In this document: piece by piece, positions 8,509 through 17,600 of the stretch | How positions within the stretch are numbered: position 1 is the first letter of the stretch | How the letters are laid out: every line of letters starts with the position of its first letter | Source: Planktotalea sp. | GTDB lineage: Bacteria; Pseudomonadota; Alphaproteobacteria; Rhodobacterales; Rhodobacteraceae | Assembly: GCF_018607965.1 (NCBI RefSeq) | Contig: NZ_JABBAM010000055.1 | Location: 1 to 33,046, forward strand | Length of the DNA: 33,046 nucleotides | Direction of reading: 5' to 3' | The notes under the pieces: generated by a model | The model's input: only the letters and a program-made list of their open reading frames with translations | Databases searched by the model: none | Told to the model about the DNA's origin: nothing | Position numbers and translations under genes: made by a program

Positions 8509-10262
8509 GTGCTGGACTGCATATTGTGCAGCGACGCATAAACCTTATCAAGCGCCAGTAATTCAGTATGTGTTCCGCTTTCCACGACCTGACCTGCGTC
8601 CATGACAATGATCTGATCCGCGTTGCGAATTGTCGACAAACGGTGCGCGATAACCAGCGTTGTGCGCCCCTCAGATAGGCGCTCAAGCGCGGCTTGCACG
8701 ACCGCTTCGGATTGTGCGTCTAAGGCAGAGGTCGCTTCGTCCAGCAGCAGGATCGGCGTATCACGTAGCAAAGCGCGCGCGATGGCAACCCGTTGGCGCT
8801 GACCACCCGACAATGCAGATCCGCGTGGACCAACAAGCGTGTCCAACCCATCCGGAAGATGTGGCAAGAAGTCAGTGACATGCGCCGCGTCTAGGACGGA
8901 TTTCAGATCAACATCGCTGATGTTTGTGCGACCCAACAAGATGTTTTCGCGTAGGGTTTCATCAAACAGTGCCGCATCTTGTGAAACGACAGAAAACAAA
9001 TCGCGCAGGTCCGTAAGTGCAATGTCGGTGACAGGAACGCCGCCAATCAGCGCTTGGCCATTGTGTGGATCAGTGAGGCGCGTGAGAACATTAAAAATCG
9101 TGGATTTACCCGCGCCTGACGGGCCAACAAGAGCGGTGGTCTTACCTGCCTTTGCCGTAAACGACGTGGCGCGCAAAACCTCTGCGTCGCCGTAGCTGAG
9201 ATCGACAGCCTCAAACGTAATCGCTGGTGTACCGGTTGGGGCTGCTACAGGATTTTCTGGGGATTTATAGATCGGTTCACGCGCCAGCAATTCCATGACG
9301 CGTTCAATGCCAGCGGCGGCCGCTTCCCAAACCCCTGTGATCGTGCCCAGACGGCGCAGGGGTTCAAATGCAAAACCAAGGGCGGTAAAGAAGGCCATGA
9401 ATTCGCCAACGGTCTTTTCGCCCGAAATGATTTCGCCGCCACCATAGATCAAAACACCAAGGAAACTGACGCCAGACATCGCATCAATCAGCCCGGGAAT
9501 AGCAGCTTTGCCAAGGGATGTACGGACTTCGATTTCGACACGCTCTGAATTCAGCTTGCCGTAATGGCGCGATTGATATTTTTCGAGGCGGTTCAATTTG
9601 ACGGGCACAATGCCGTGGAACACTTCATCAAGCCGCCCAGATTGGCGCGCTGCAATTTGATGAGCAGTACGGCTGTGACGGCGCACAAAACGCTGCGCCA
9701 CAAGGGACGGCAGAACCAACAACGGCACGCCGATCAGCGCGACCGCGGTCCAGCGCCAATCCACGCTCATCGCGACGCCGAACAGCACGATCACCGCGAC
9801 AAGATCACGACCTGCACCTGTAATAATTGCGTTCCAAACTTGGGATACGGCAGACACATCACCGATCACACGCTGCATCAACGTACCGGGTGCGTTGACC
9901 TGATGGAAACTAATGTCGAGCCGCATTAGATGGCTCAAAAGATCACCGCGCATGTCGGCCTCTGATTGCTGCGAAATCCGCGTCAGGATCACTTTTTGAA
10001 CAACCGATGCCCCTGCGCGCACCAAAAAAATCCCAAGGATCACGAGGCCAACCCACCAAAGCGCCGATTGATCCCCCGCAAGGAAGACCTGATCAAACAT
10101 GGGTTTCATCATCCAACTCAGCAAACCCAGCATTGAGCCTTCAAGCGCCATAAAGAACGTCGCAAGAAGCAACATCCACAGATGACGATTCAAATAGGCA
10201 CGCCACAACCAACGCAGCAAAGTGCGGCTGGAATGATCTGGTGTGGTGTCAGGATCAACCAT
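8505..10262 (-). CDS. MsbA-like ABC exporter, fused permease and ATPase
   Basis: The 585-residue half-transporter has an ABC_membrane type I domain with six predicted helices (roughly residues 28-310) and a C-terminal ATPase. The ATPase shows Walker A GPSGAGKST, Q-loop VVSQDAALFD, signature LSGGQRQRVAIARAL, Walker B ILLLDEATSALD and the H-loop IAHRLST. Such homodimers in the MsbA class flip lipids or lipid A across the inner membrane; peptide or drug export is an alternative. The start at 10262 follows the stop of the upstream phosphatase gene by one base, so the two are translated as one operon. An upstream start at 10388 would overlap the phosphatase gene by over 100 bases and is not favoured. 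Confidence 0.9.
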   Translation of the reverse strand: MVDPDTTPDHSSRTLLRWLWRAYLNRHLWMLLLATFFMALEGSMLGLLSWMMKPMFDQVFLAGDQSALWWVGLVILGIFLVRAGASVVQKVILTRISQQSEADMRGDLLSHLMRLDISFHQVNAPGTLMQRVIGDVSAVSQVWNAIITGAGRDLVAVIVLFGVAMSVDWRWTAVALIGVPLLVLPSLVAQRFVRRHSRTAHQIAARQSGRLDEVFHGIVPVKLNRLEKYQSRHYGKLNSERVEIEVRTSLGKAAIPGLIDAMSGVSFLGVLIYGGGEIISGEKTVGEFMAFFTALGFAFEPLRRLGTITGVWEAAAAGIERVMELLAREPIYKSPENPVAAPTGTPAITFEAVDLSYGDAEVLRATSFTAKAGKTTALVGPSGAGKSTIFNVLTRLTDPHNGQALIGGVPVTDIALTDLRDLFSVVSQDAALFDETLRENILLGRTNISDVDLKSVLDAAHVTDFLPHLPDGLDTLVGPRGSALSGGQRQRVAIARALLRDTPILLLDEATSALDAQSEAVVQAALERLSEGRTTLVIAHRLSTIRNADQIIVMDAGQVVESGTHTELLALDKVYASLHNMQSST

Positions 10263-10263
10263 A

Positions 10264-10959
10264 TCAGGCAATCTGCGCAGGGGGCGTTTTGTTATCAAAG
10301 CCCTCTTGGATTTTGTCGTTGTCGTATTCTGTACGGATCCACGTTTCGAAATCAATGTCACACTTGGCTTGGCGCGCCTCAAAAACATCCAGGATATAGC
10401 CCTGAACGCCTGTTTTAGACCATTTCAGATGGATGAATTTTATCGACAGTTGCTCACGCGCCTTTTGGACGGGGACACCGTCGAACACCATCTGATACAT
10501 CGCAGCACTAAATCCCGCGCGATCCGCACCTGATTTGCAATGGAACACGAAGGGACGTTCAACCTTGCGCATCGTATTTATAATGGCGACGATATTTTCG
10601 CGATCAGCAGCCGTGCGCGCCCAAAGCTTGGCATTATATAGCTTCAAACCCAAAATACGGCAGCTTTCTTCTTCGAACAGATAATGCGCGCGTATGTCTG
10701 GCCCGCGTAGGTTGATCACAGATTTGATCCCCATATCGCGATATTTCATAAATCGCTTGTGGGTTGGTTGGTTTGAACGCCACACATCTTTGGACACAGG
10801 GTAAAAATTGGTCCACGGCACACGCAAAAAGGCATGATCGAACAAGTTATAGTGCCATTTGGATTTACGCCGCTCAACGGGATCGGTGATGTCCATACCA
10901 AAGGAATAGCGCCAATTGCGCTCCCACGTGATGATTTTATTCCCGAGGGCCTTGAGCAT
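10264..10959 (-). CDS. Dual-specificity/tyrosine-type CX5R phosphatase
   Basis: The 231-residue protein is a cysteine-dependent phosphatase with the P-loop HCKSGADRAG (Cys141, Arg147) and the upstream family features YPVSKDVWRSNQPT (residues 53-66) and SVINLRG (80-86). The N-terminus (WERNWRYSFGMDITDPVERR) has no signal peptide, so the enzyme is probably cytosolic or membrane-associated. Known relatives dephosphorylate tyrosine, phosphoinositide or lipid substrates. Coupling to an MsbA-like flippase one base downstream suggests a phospholipid or lipid-A-related substrate, which is inference. The start is supported by AGGA seven bases upstream. Confidence 0.85.
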   Translation of the reverse strand: MLKALGNKIITWERNWRYSFGMDITDPVERRKSKWHYNLFDHAFLRVPWTNFYPVSKDVWRSNQPTHKRFMKYRDMGIKSVINLRGPDIRAHYLFEEESCRILGLKLYNAKLWARTAADRENIVAIINTMRKVERPFVFHCKSGADRAGFSAAMYQMVFDGVPVQKAREQLSIKFIHLKWSKTGVQGYILDVFEARQAKCDIDFETWIRTEYDNDKIQEGFDNKTPPAQIA

Positions 10960-11088
10960 GTGGTCGTCCTAACAAATGTGCTGTCTCGGGAATGTAAACT
11001 GCGTGCAAGCCCACTGCAAGGTACGCGAGACGTTGACGGCACTGGCGGGTGGCGTAGTGTCGCCGACAAATCTGTTGGAGTTTCGCTG

Positions 11089-12285
11089 ATGTCCCTTGCG
11101 CATGGTCGCCCTTATCTTGCAATTCCTGGCCCTTCTGTGGTGCCAGACGCTGTGCTGCGTGCAATGCACCGTGCCTCGCCCAACATCTACGAGGGCGAGC
11201 TGATCGAGATGACGGCAGGAATTATTCCAGACCTGCGCCGCGTTGCGCGCACCGCGCATCATGTGGCGATCTACATGGGCAATGGCCACGCCGCATGGGA
11301 GGCCGCGCTCAGCAATGTGATTGCGCCGGATGATCTTGTGCTGGTTCCTTCAACGGGTCGCTTCTGCGTCGGTTGGGGCGAAATGGCGACGGGGCTTGGG
11401 GCGCAGGTCGAATTGATGGACTTCGGGATGAAAACTCCGATGGATGCGGACGCGATCGAAAAGCGCCTTCGCGCAGATACCGAGCACAAGATCAAGGCGG
11501 TCTTGGCCGTTCATGTGGACACCTCGACCTCGATCAAGAACAATATCGCCGACGTGCGCGCCGCGCTGGATGCAACGGGTCATCCCGCGCTTTTGATGGC
11601 GGATTGTATCGCATCCTTGGGGTGTGATCGGTTTGAAATGGATGCGTGGGGCGTGGATATCATGGTGACGGCCAGCCAAAAGGGTCTCATGGTGACGCCG
11701 GGGCTGGCGCTGGTCTTCTTCAATGACCGCGCGGCTGGCGTCCGCACCAAGATGACGCGCGTCAGCCGGTACTGGGATTGGCAACCGCGCGCGCATCCTG
11801 AACACTTCTTTGAATATTTCGGGGGCACTGCGCCAACCCATCTTCTTTACGGTTTGCGCGCAGCTTTGGACATCATCCACAATGAGGGGATGGAAGGCGT
11901 TTGGTCCCGCCACGCATCCCTTGCCAGCGCCGTTTGGACAGCATGCGAAGCATGGGGGCAGGGTGGCCCATTGACTTTGAATGTCGCAGATCGCGCGCAC
12001 CGTTCTTGTGCGGTTACAGCCCTGCGCTTGGGCGCACCCCATGGAACCGACCTGCGTCGCTGGACGGAACATCAAGCGGGGCTGACACTGGGCATCGGCC
12101 TTGGCATGTCAGAACCAGAAGACCCGAAAGGCGACGGCTTTATTCGGATCGGTCACATGGGCCATGTGAACACGCATATGGTGCTAGGTGGATTGGCGAC
12201 GATCCAATCAGGCTTTGATGCACTAGAACTGCCCTACGGCGCATGCGCTTTGGACGCTGCTGCAAAAGCACTGTCAGAAAAATAG
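11089..12285 (+). CDS. Class V aminotransferase (alanine/serine-glyoxylate aminotransferase family)
   Basis: The 398-residue PLP enzyme belongs to the serine/alanine-glyoxylate aminotransferase branch of fold type I. Visible are the N-terminal IPGPSVVPDAVLRAM, the GNGHAAWEAAL segment (64-74), HVDTST (142-147) contacting substrate and cofactor, Asp172 in LLMADCIASLG, and the Schiff-base Lys198 in MVTASQKGLM. I chose the ATG at 11089, preceded by GGAG at about 11077-11080; the open frame runs back to 10834 but that part overlaps the phosphatase gene. It may feed glycine/serine metabolism. The gene ends three bases before the convergent aminotransferase gene. Confidence 0.85.
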   Translation: MSLAHGRPYLAIPGPSVVPDAVLRAMHRASPNIYEGELIEMTAGIIPDLRRVARTAHHVAIYMGNGHAAWEAALSNVIAPDDLVLVPSTGRFCVGWGEMATGLGAQVELMDFGMKTPMDADAIEKRLRADTEHKIKAVLAVHVDTSTSIKNNIADVRAALDATGHPALLMADCIASLGCDRFEMDAWGVDIMVTASQKGLMVTPGLALVFFNDRAAGVRTKMTRVSRYWDWQPRAHPEHFFEYFGGTAPTHLLYGLRAALDIIHNEGMEGVWSRHASLASAVWTACEAWGQGGPLTLNVADRAHRSCAVTALRLGAPHGTDLRRWTEHQAGLTLGIGLGMSEPEDPKGDGFIRIGHMGHVNTHMVLGGLATIQSGFDALELPYGACALDAAAKALSEK

Positions 12286-12288
12286 AGC

Positions 12289-13395
12289 CTAGTCGCGCGC
12301 TGCTGTCAACGCAATCGGCAGCGCGTTTGCGACGTGATCCATTTCGATCTCAGGCCCACAGCTGATGCGAATGCAGCGATCTTGCGGCGCAACAAACGGC
12401 ATGCGCACGAATATCCCTTGTGCGATCAGACTAGCCAGAACGCGGCGGGCAAAGTCCCCGTCTTGCCCACAGTCCATCGCAACAAAATTCGTAGCAGAGG
12501 GTAAACACGTCAGCCCATTGTCCGTAGCGATTGCATCAATGCGAACTTTAGACTGCGCAACCTGCTGTTGGATCCCGCGCAACCCACCCTGATCCTTCAG
12601 CGCCTCAAGCGCTGCGATCTGCGACAAGCGGTTCATCCCGAAATGATTGCGAATCTTCTCGAACGCGCGGATCAACTCAGGCGCGCCCATCGCATAGCCC
12701 ACACGCATGCCCGCAAGGCCATAACCCTTTGAAAAGGTACGCATCCGAATGACGCCGGGGTGGTCAATTGGCAGGCTCGCTTTTGCGCTTGCAGGTGCAA
12801 GATCGCTATAAGCTTCGTCCAAGATCAAAAGGCAGCCGTCTGACAGGTTGTTAACCATGTCCTCGATTGCAGGACCGTCGTGCCACGTGGCCATAGGATT
12901 GTCGGGGTTGGCCAAATAGATCAACTTAGCCCCCGTTTCACGCGCTTTGGCTCGCAATCCGTCCAGATCCTCAAAATCATCGTTATAGGGAACTTTGTGT
13001 AACGTACCGCCATACCCCGCTACTTGGTAATTGAAGGTCGGATAGGCCCCGTCAGAGGTCACAACGCTGTCGCCATGTTCAATAATCAAACGCACAAGAT
13101 TGCCGAGCAATCCATCAATACCACCCCCAACCACGATATTTTCCAGAGCAATGCTGTGATGCACGGCCAACGCGCTGCGCAAATCATAGCTTTCAGGATC
13201 GCCATACATCCACGCCTCATGCGCATGATCCTTGATCGTTGCGACAACCGCAGGCGAGGGTCCAAACCCGTTCTCGTTTGCCCCAAGGCGCGCGTCAAAC
13301 GGCGCACCGCTCTGGCGTTCTTGGGCTTCTGGTCCAACAAACGGGACAGACGCGGGCAAAGTCTGGGCGAGGGCGGTAAAGCGAGGATGTGTCAT
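12289..13395 (-). CDS. Class I/II PLP aminotransferase, HisC-like
   Basis: The 368-residue protein is a fold type I aminotransferase of the histidinol-phosphate/aromatic aminotransferase group. It shows LGANENGFGPSP (37-48), the YLANPDNPMATW cofactor segment (160-171), ILDEAYSDLA (191-200) and the PLP lysine Lys223 in RTFSKGYGLAGMRVG, plus the carboxylate-binding arginine in CIRISCG near the C-terminus. It could be histidinol-phosphate or phenylalanine/tyrosine aminotransferase; no histidine gene neighbours help. There is no clear ribosome-binding site before the ATG, only a palindrome at 13405-13420, so it may be leaderless or regulated there. Confidence 0.88.
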   Translation of the reverse strand: MTHPRFTALAQTLPASVPFVGPEAQERQSGAPFDARLGANENGFGPSPAVVATIKDHAHEAWMYGDPESYDLRSALAVHHSIALENIVVGGGIDGLLGNLVRLIIEHGDSVVTSDGAYPTFNYQVAGYGGTLHKVPYNDDFEDLDGLRAKARETGAKLIYLANPDNPMATWHDGPAIEDMVNNLSDGCLLILDEAYSDLAPASAKASLPIDHPGVIRMRTFSKGYGLAGMRVGYAMGAPELIRAFEKIRNHFGMNRLSQIAALEALKDQGGLRGIQQQVAQSKVRIDAIATDNGLTCLPSATNFVAMDCGQDGDFARRVLASLIAQGIFVRMPFVAPQDRCIRISCGPEIEMDHVANALPIALTAARD

Positions 13396-13404
13396 TGCAT
13401 ATGG

Positions 13405-13420
13405 TTAGAACGCGTTCAAA
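13405..13420. promoter_or_regulatory. GAACGCGTTC palindrome upstream of HisC-like gene
   Basis: GAACGCGTTC (13408-13417) is a perfect 10-base palindrome, extended by outer TT/AA to 13405-13420 with one mismatched pair. It lies 12 bases upstream of the minus-strand aminotransferase start. The alphaproteobacterial LexA box is GAAC-N7-GTTC, so the spacing here (N2) does not fit LexA. Regulator unknown. Confidence 0.3.
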
Positions 13421-13459
13421 GCTGGGGCAAGGTTGAAAACGGCCCACACGATACCTACG

Positions 13460-13474
13460 TGAGAATCATTCGCA
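13460..13474. promoter_or_regulatory. Fur/Mur-like box upstream of the Tat-peptide gene
   Basis: TGAGAATCATTCGCA matches the 7-1-7 Fur consensus (TGATAAT-N-ATTATCA) at 11 of 14 positions and has a perfect GAAT-C-ATTC core. It lies 33 bases before the ATG at 13508, a normal operator position. In Rhodobacterales, Fur-family proteins often sense manganese (Mur) rather than iron, so the metal is open. Confidence 0.4.
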
Positions 13475-13507
13475 ACTAACGTGAGGGCCAAAAAGGGAGC
13501 GCAGACC

Positions 13508-13669
13508 ATGAAACTGACCCGCAGAGGATTTATCGCAAGTGCGATGGCCGCAGGGGCCGTGCGCACCGTTCCCCAGATCGCCGCCTAAACAGGCGGTCGC
13601 CGCATTTTGACGCTCGTTTATGACAAATCGCTCGGCATGATGCGTGCAATCGACAAACTCGTTCCCTGA
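13508..13669 (+). pseudogene. Small Tat-signal protein gene with in-frame TAA
   Basis: The frame opens with MKLTRRGFIASAMAAGAV, a clear twin-arginine signal (RRGFI), after an AAGGGAG ribosome-binding site. It hits TAA at 13586-13588 after 26 codons. The same frame then continues open as TGGRRILTLVYDKSLG and MMRAIDKLVP to TGA at 13667-13669. The second half reads like conserved protein, and I recall very short Tat-signal proteins in Rhodobacterales ending in similar YDKSLGMMRA motifs (memory, not checked). A single substitution (for example CAA to TAA) would explain the break, giving an original protein of about 53 residues. Either a recent pseudogene, a readthrough gene or a sequence error. 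Confidence 0.6.
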
Positions 13670-13734
13670 CGTTCCGCTTTTCATCTGCGCACCCTTAGGG
13701 CTAGCCTTGGGGAAATCTCACAGGAGAGCCCCCA

Positions 13735-14520
13735 ATGTCGCGCGTCACAACCACTATCACAGATCACGTCGCCCACGTCGAACTGTCCCGCCCCGATAAA
13801 ATGAACGCTGTGGATCCTGATATGCTGAAGGGCATCATCGACGCAGGCGAAGCCCTGCGCGGTAACACGGATGTGCGCGCGGTTGTGCTTTCGGGCCAAG
13901 GGGGGGCGTTTTGTGCTGGGCTGGACGTTGCAAGCTTTGCAGTCCTTGCGGGCGGCGATCCCATGGAACTTATGATGCGCCGCACACACGGCCCGTCCAA
14001 CGATTATCAACATGTGGCGATGGTCTGGAAGCAACTTGAAATGCCAGTGATCGCAGCCCTTCATGGTGTTTGCTTTGGCGCGGGTCTCCAAATTGCCTCA
14101 GGCGCTGACATCCGAATCGCTGCGCCAGAAACGCGCATGTCGATCTTGGAAATGAAGTGGGGCCTTGTGCCGGATATGGGCGGCATGGCCATCTGGCCCG
14201 ACCTGATGCGCGCTGACGTGCTGCGCCGCCTCACGTACACAGGCGAAGAATTCACAGGTGCGCAAGGACAAGACTACGGCCTTGTCACAGACCTCTCAGA
14301 AACACCGCTTGAAACAGCCCTCGCACTGGCCAAACTCATCGCCACGAAAAGCCCCTCTGCCGTACGCACTGGAAAAGCCCTTATCTCATACGCACTCGCC
14401 AACGACCAAGACGCGATTCTTCTAGAAGAATCCCGCGCCCAAGCCAGCCTCATCGGCAAACGCGATCAAATGGAAGCCGTTATGGCCAACATACAAAAAC
14501 GCTCCCCCAAATTCGGCTAG
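13735..14520 (+). CDS. Enoyl-CoA hydratase/isomerase (crotonase) family protein
   Basis: The 261-residue crotonase-fold enzyme acts on acyl-CoA thioesters. The CoA/oxyanion features are present: GGAFCAGLDVASF (57-68) and HGVCFGAGLQIASGADIRIA (110-129). The first classical hydratase glutamate position is Gln119, while Glu139 (ILEMKWG) and Asp147 (VPDMGG) match the E/D pair of dienoyl-CoA isomerases better than the E/E pair of hydratases. So isomerase or another crotonase reaction is more likely than standard hydration. CAGGAGAG lies just upstream of the ATG. No beta-oxidation neighbour is present. Confidence 0.87.
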   Translation: MSRVTTTITDHVAHVELSRPDKMNAVDPDMLKGIIDAGEALRGNTDVRAVVLSGQGGAFCAGLDVASFAVLAGGDPMELMMRRTHGPSNDYQHVAMVWKQLEMPVIAALHGVCFGAGLQIASGADIRIAAPETRMSILEMKWGLVPDMGGMAIWPDLMRADVLRRLTYTGEEFTGAQGQDYGLVTDLSETPLETALALAKLIATKSPSAVRTGKALISYALANDQDAILLEESRAQASLIGKRDQMEAVMANIQKRSPKFG

Positions 14521-14535
14521 GTTTCGACCCACCCC

Positions 14536-14596
14536 AGCTTCTCCTTTGCCAAATATCCCGGGGGAGCACGGCACGTGCGGGGACAGCGCCCCCAAC
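14536..14596. terminator. GC-rich double-hairpin intergenic element
   Basis: Between the convergent crotonase and valS stops lie GCACG/CGTGC (14566-14578) and GGGG/CCCCC (14579-14593) hairpins, preceded by TTTGCCAAATATCCCGGGGG. I recall very similar 'TTTGCCAAATA..CCCGGGGG' strings after many Rhodobacteraceae genes, so this is probably a dispersed repeat that acts as a bidirectional terminator. The repeat status rests on memory. Confidence 0.5.
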
Positions 14597-14600
14597 TCAA

Positions 14601-17600
14601 TCACCCGATTTCAGCCAAACGCGCCAAAGCGTCCTTCAACTTGGCTTCTTCGTCTTCACGCAGGACCAAATTCGCCTTCGTCTCCGCAAGCACCTCGGCT
14701 GGCGCGGACTCCGCAAACTTGGGGTTGTTCAAACGCCCCCGCAGACCGCCCAGTTCTTTGGCCAATTTGCCCAACGTTTTCTCAAGCCGCGCTTTCTCCG
14801 CCGACACATCAATCACGCCCTCCAAGGGCAATCCAAACGTGCCGCCTGATACCGCCAAAGCTACCGTACACTTAGGCAGATCATCCACATGCGTCATCGC
14901 CTCAATCCGCGCGAAACGCATAATCAACGCCTCATTCTGATCCCACGCCGCTTGGGCTGCTGGCTCCATCCCTTTGACAACCAAAGGAATAAACGACCCC
15001 GCTGGAATATTCATCTGCGCGCGCGCTGATCGGATCGCTTCGATGATTGCAACGGTCAAGCTTAGATCCGCGTCCGCTTGCGCGTCCACAAGATCCGCCG
15101 CACTATACGTTGGCCAATCTGTGTGAACCAACATTGAGGGGCGCGCTTTCAGGCCCCAAATTTCTTCGGTCACGAATGGCATGATGGGGTGCAAAAGGAT
15201 CAAACATTGATCCAACGCCCAAGCGTAAGTCGCCTTGGTTTCTGCAATCTCTTCCGGTGTGCCTTCATCCAAGATGGGCTTGGTGAATTCCAGATACTGC
15301 GCGCAGAAGGTGTTCCACACAAACGCGTACAACGTGTTCGCGGCATCGTTAAACCGATAGGTTTCAAGCGCTGCATCAACAACGTCCAGCGTCTTGGCGA
15401 TCTCGCCTTTGATCCACTTGTTCAATGGCAAAGCCGTCTCAGGTACGCTGTCCGAATGGGGAACCTCAAACGTCCCTTTGAAATCGCCGTAGGTGCCAGC
15501 ATTCCAAAGTTTGGTCACGAAATTACGATAACCCTCGATCCGTTTTGTATCCAGCTTTAGCACACCACCCAAAGACGCCATCGACGCATTGGTAAAACGC
15601 AACGCATCCGCGCCGTATTCGTCAATGATTTCAAGCGGGTCCACCACGTTGCCTGTGGACTTGGACATCTTCTTGCCCTTCGCATCCCGCACGAGGCCAT
15701 GCAGATAGACCGTATCGAACGGTACTTTCTCTTCCATCGAAAGTTCATCCGGTAATACAGCAAGCTGCATCATCATCATGCGCGCGACCCAGAAGAACAG
15801 GATGTCTTGGCCTGTGATCAGTGTCGAGGTCGGGAAGTATTTTGCCAGCTCATCTGTTTGCTCAGGCCAGCCAAGCGTGCCGATGGGCCAAAGGCCGGAG
15901 GAGAACCATGTGTCGAGAACGTCGGGGTCGCGGCGCAAAACGGCGACCTTTATCCCTGCTTCGTGAAGCTCCTTTATTCTCTTCGATTGCGAAACAGCTT
16001 TGCCACCGACCGATAGGCCTTTGGGAGTTTCAAAGCCCGCCGCTAAAAGGGCGCGCCCAATTCCATCTGAATGGCGATCAACATCAGCGGTTTCTTCATC
16101 AACGATTACAACTGTTCCCTCTGGGTAATGGGAATTAGCTAAAGCAATGGCTTCCTTAGAATTTGGTGCGCAGAATTGCTCTTCATCGCCGCCAGCTTGG
16201 ATGGAGCCATCGGAGGCAATTTGGGGCCCAAACCAAACAGGCACCTGATGCCCCCACCAAAGCTGACGGGAAATACACCACGGCTCGATGTTCTCCAGCC
16301 AGTGGAAATACACCTTCTTATCGCTCTCAGGCATGATCTTGGTCGCGCCAGAACGCACAGTTTCCAAAGCAGGCTCAACAATTTTGGAGGTCTCAACGAA
16401 CCATTGATCGGTCAGCATCGGCTCGATCACCACTTTGGAGCGATCGCCAAACGGCTGCATGATCGGCTTGGCCTCGACATAGGGCACCTTCGTAACCGTC
16501 TCGTTGCCGTCCTCATCCGTCGCCACGTGATCGACCATCACGGCCAAACGCTCAGCTGAAATGTCCGCCACAACTTTTTTACGCGCTTCAAAACGATCCA
16601 TGCCGCGATATTCATCGGGCACAAGGTTCATCGCGGCGATCATCGCCTCGTCGAACTGTTGTTCACCATTGGCAATCGCCTGCGCTACCGCTGCTTCCTC
16701 TGCATAAGGCTTGCCATCCGAACGCATCGCCGCGCGCGTATCCATAAGGTTATACATCGGAATGCCGCCACGCTTGGCAACCTGATAGTCGTTGAAATCA
16801 TGCGCGCCGGTGATCTTCACGGCACCTGATCCGAAATCCTTATCAGGGTACTCATCCGTGATAATCGGGATCAAACGGCGCAATTCTTTGGGACCAACAG
16901 GAATTTCGCACAGCTGGCCAACAATCGACACATACCGCTCGTCAGAGGGATGCACAGCAACCGCGCCGTCGCCCAGCATCGTCTCAGGACGCGTTGTCGC
17001 GATAGAGATATAGTCACGCGTTTCACGCAGCGTCTCAACACCGTCTTCGTCCTTTTCAATATATTCATATGTCGCACCACCCGCCAAAGGGTACTTGAAG
17101 TGCCACATGTGGCCCGCAACCTCGACATTCTCGACCTCAAGATCAGAAATCGCCGTTTCGAAATGCGGGTCCCAGTTCACGAGGCGCTTGCCGCGATAGA
17201 TCAGACCCTTGTTGTACATCTCAACAAAGACCTTGATCACGGCGTCATGGAAATTGCCCTGCGCACTGTCAGGCGCGCCGGGGGCACCAGACATGGTGAA
17301 TGCTTCGCGGTCCCAATCACAGGATGCACCAAGGCGTTTCAGCTGGTTGATAATCGTGCCGCCAGACTCAGCTTTCCAATCCCAGACCTTTTCAAGGAAT
17401 TTCTCACGACCCAACTCAACACGGGATGGCTGCTGCGTTTCCGCCAATTTGCGTTCCACAACCATTTGCGTGGCGATACCCGCATGATCGGTGCCGGGCT
17501 GCCAGAGGGTGTCAAAACCCTGCATACGCTTCCAGCGGATCAGAATGTCCTGCAACGTGTTGTTGAACGCGTGACCAATGTGCAAGACGCCTGTCACATT

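Noticed and set aside
13405-13420. GAACGCGTTC palindrome as a LexA box
   Set aside because: The alphaproteobacterial LexA site needs seven bases between GAAC and GTTC; here there are two.
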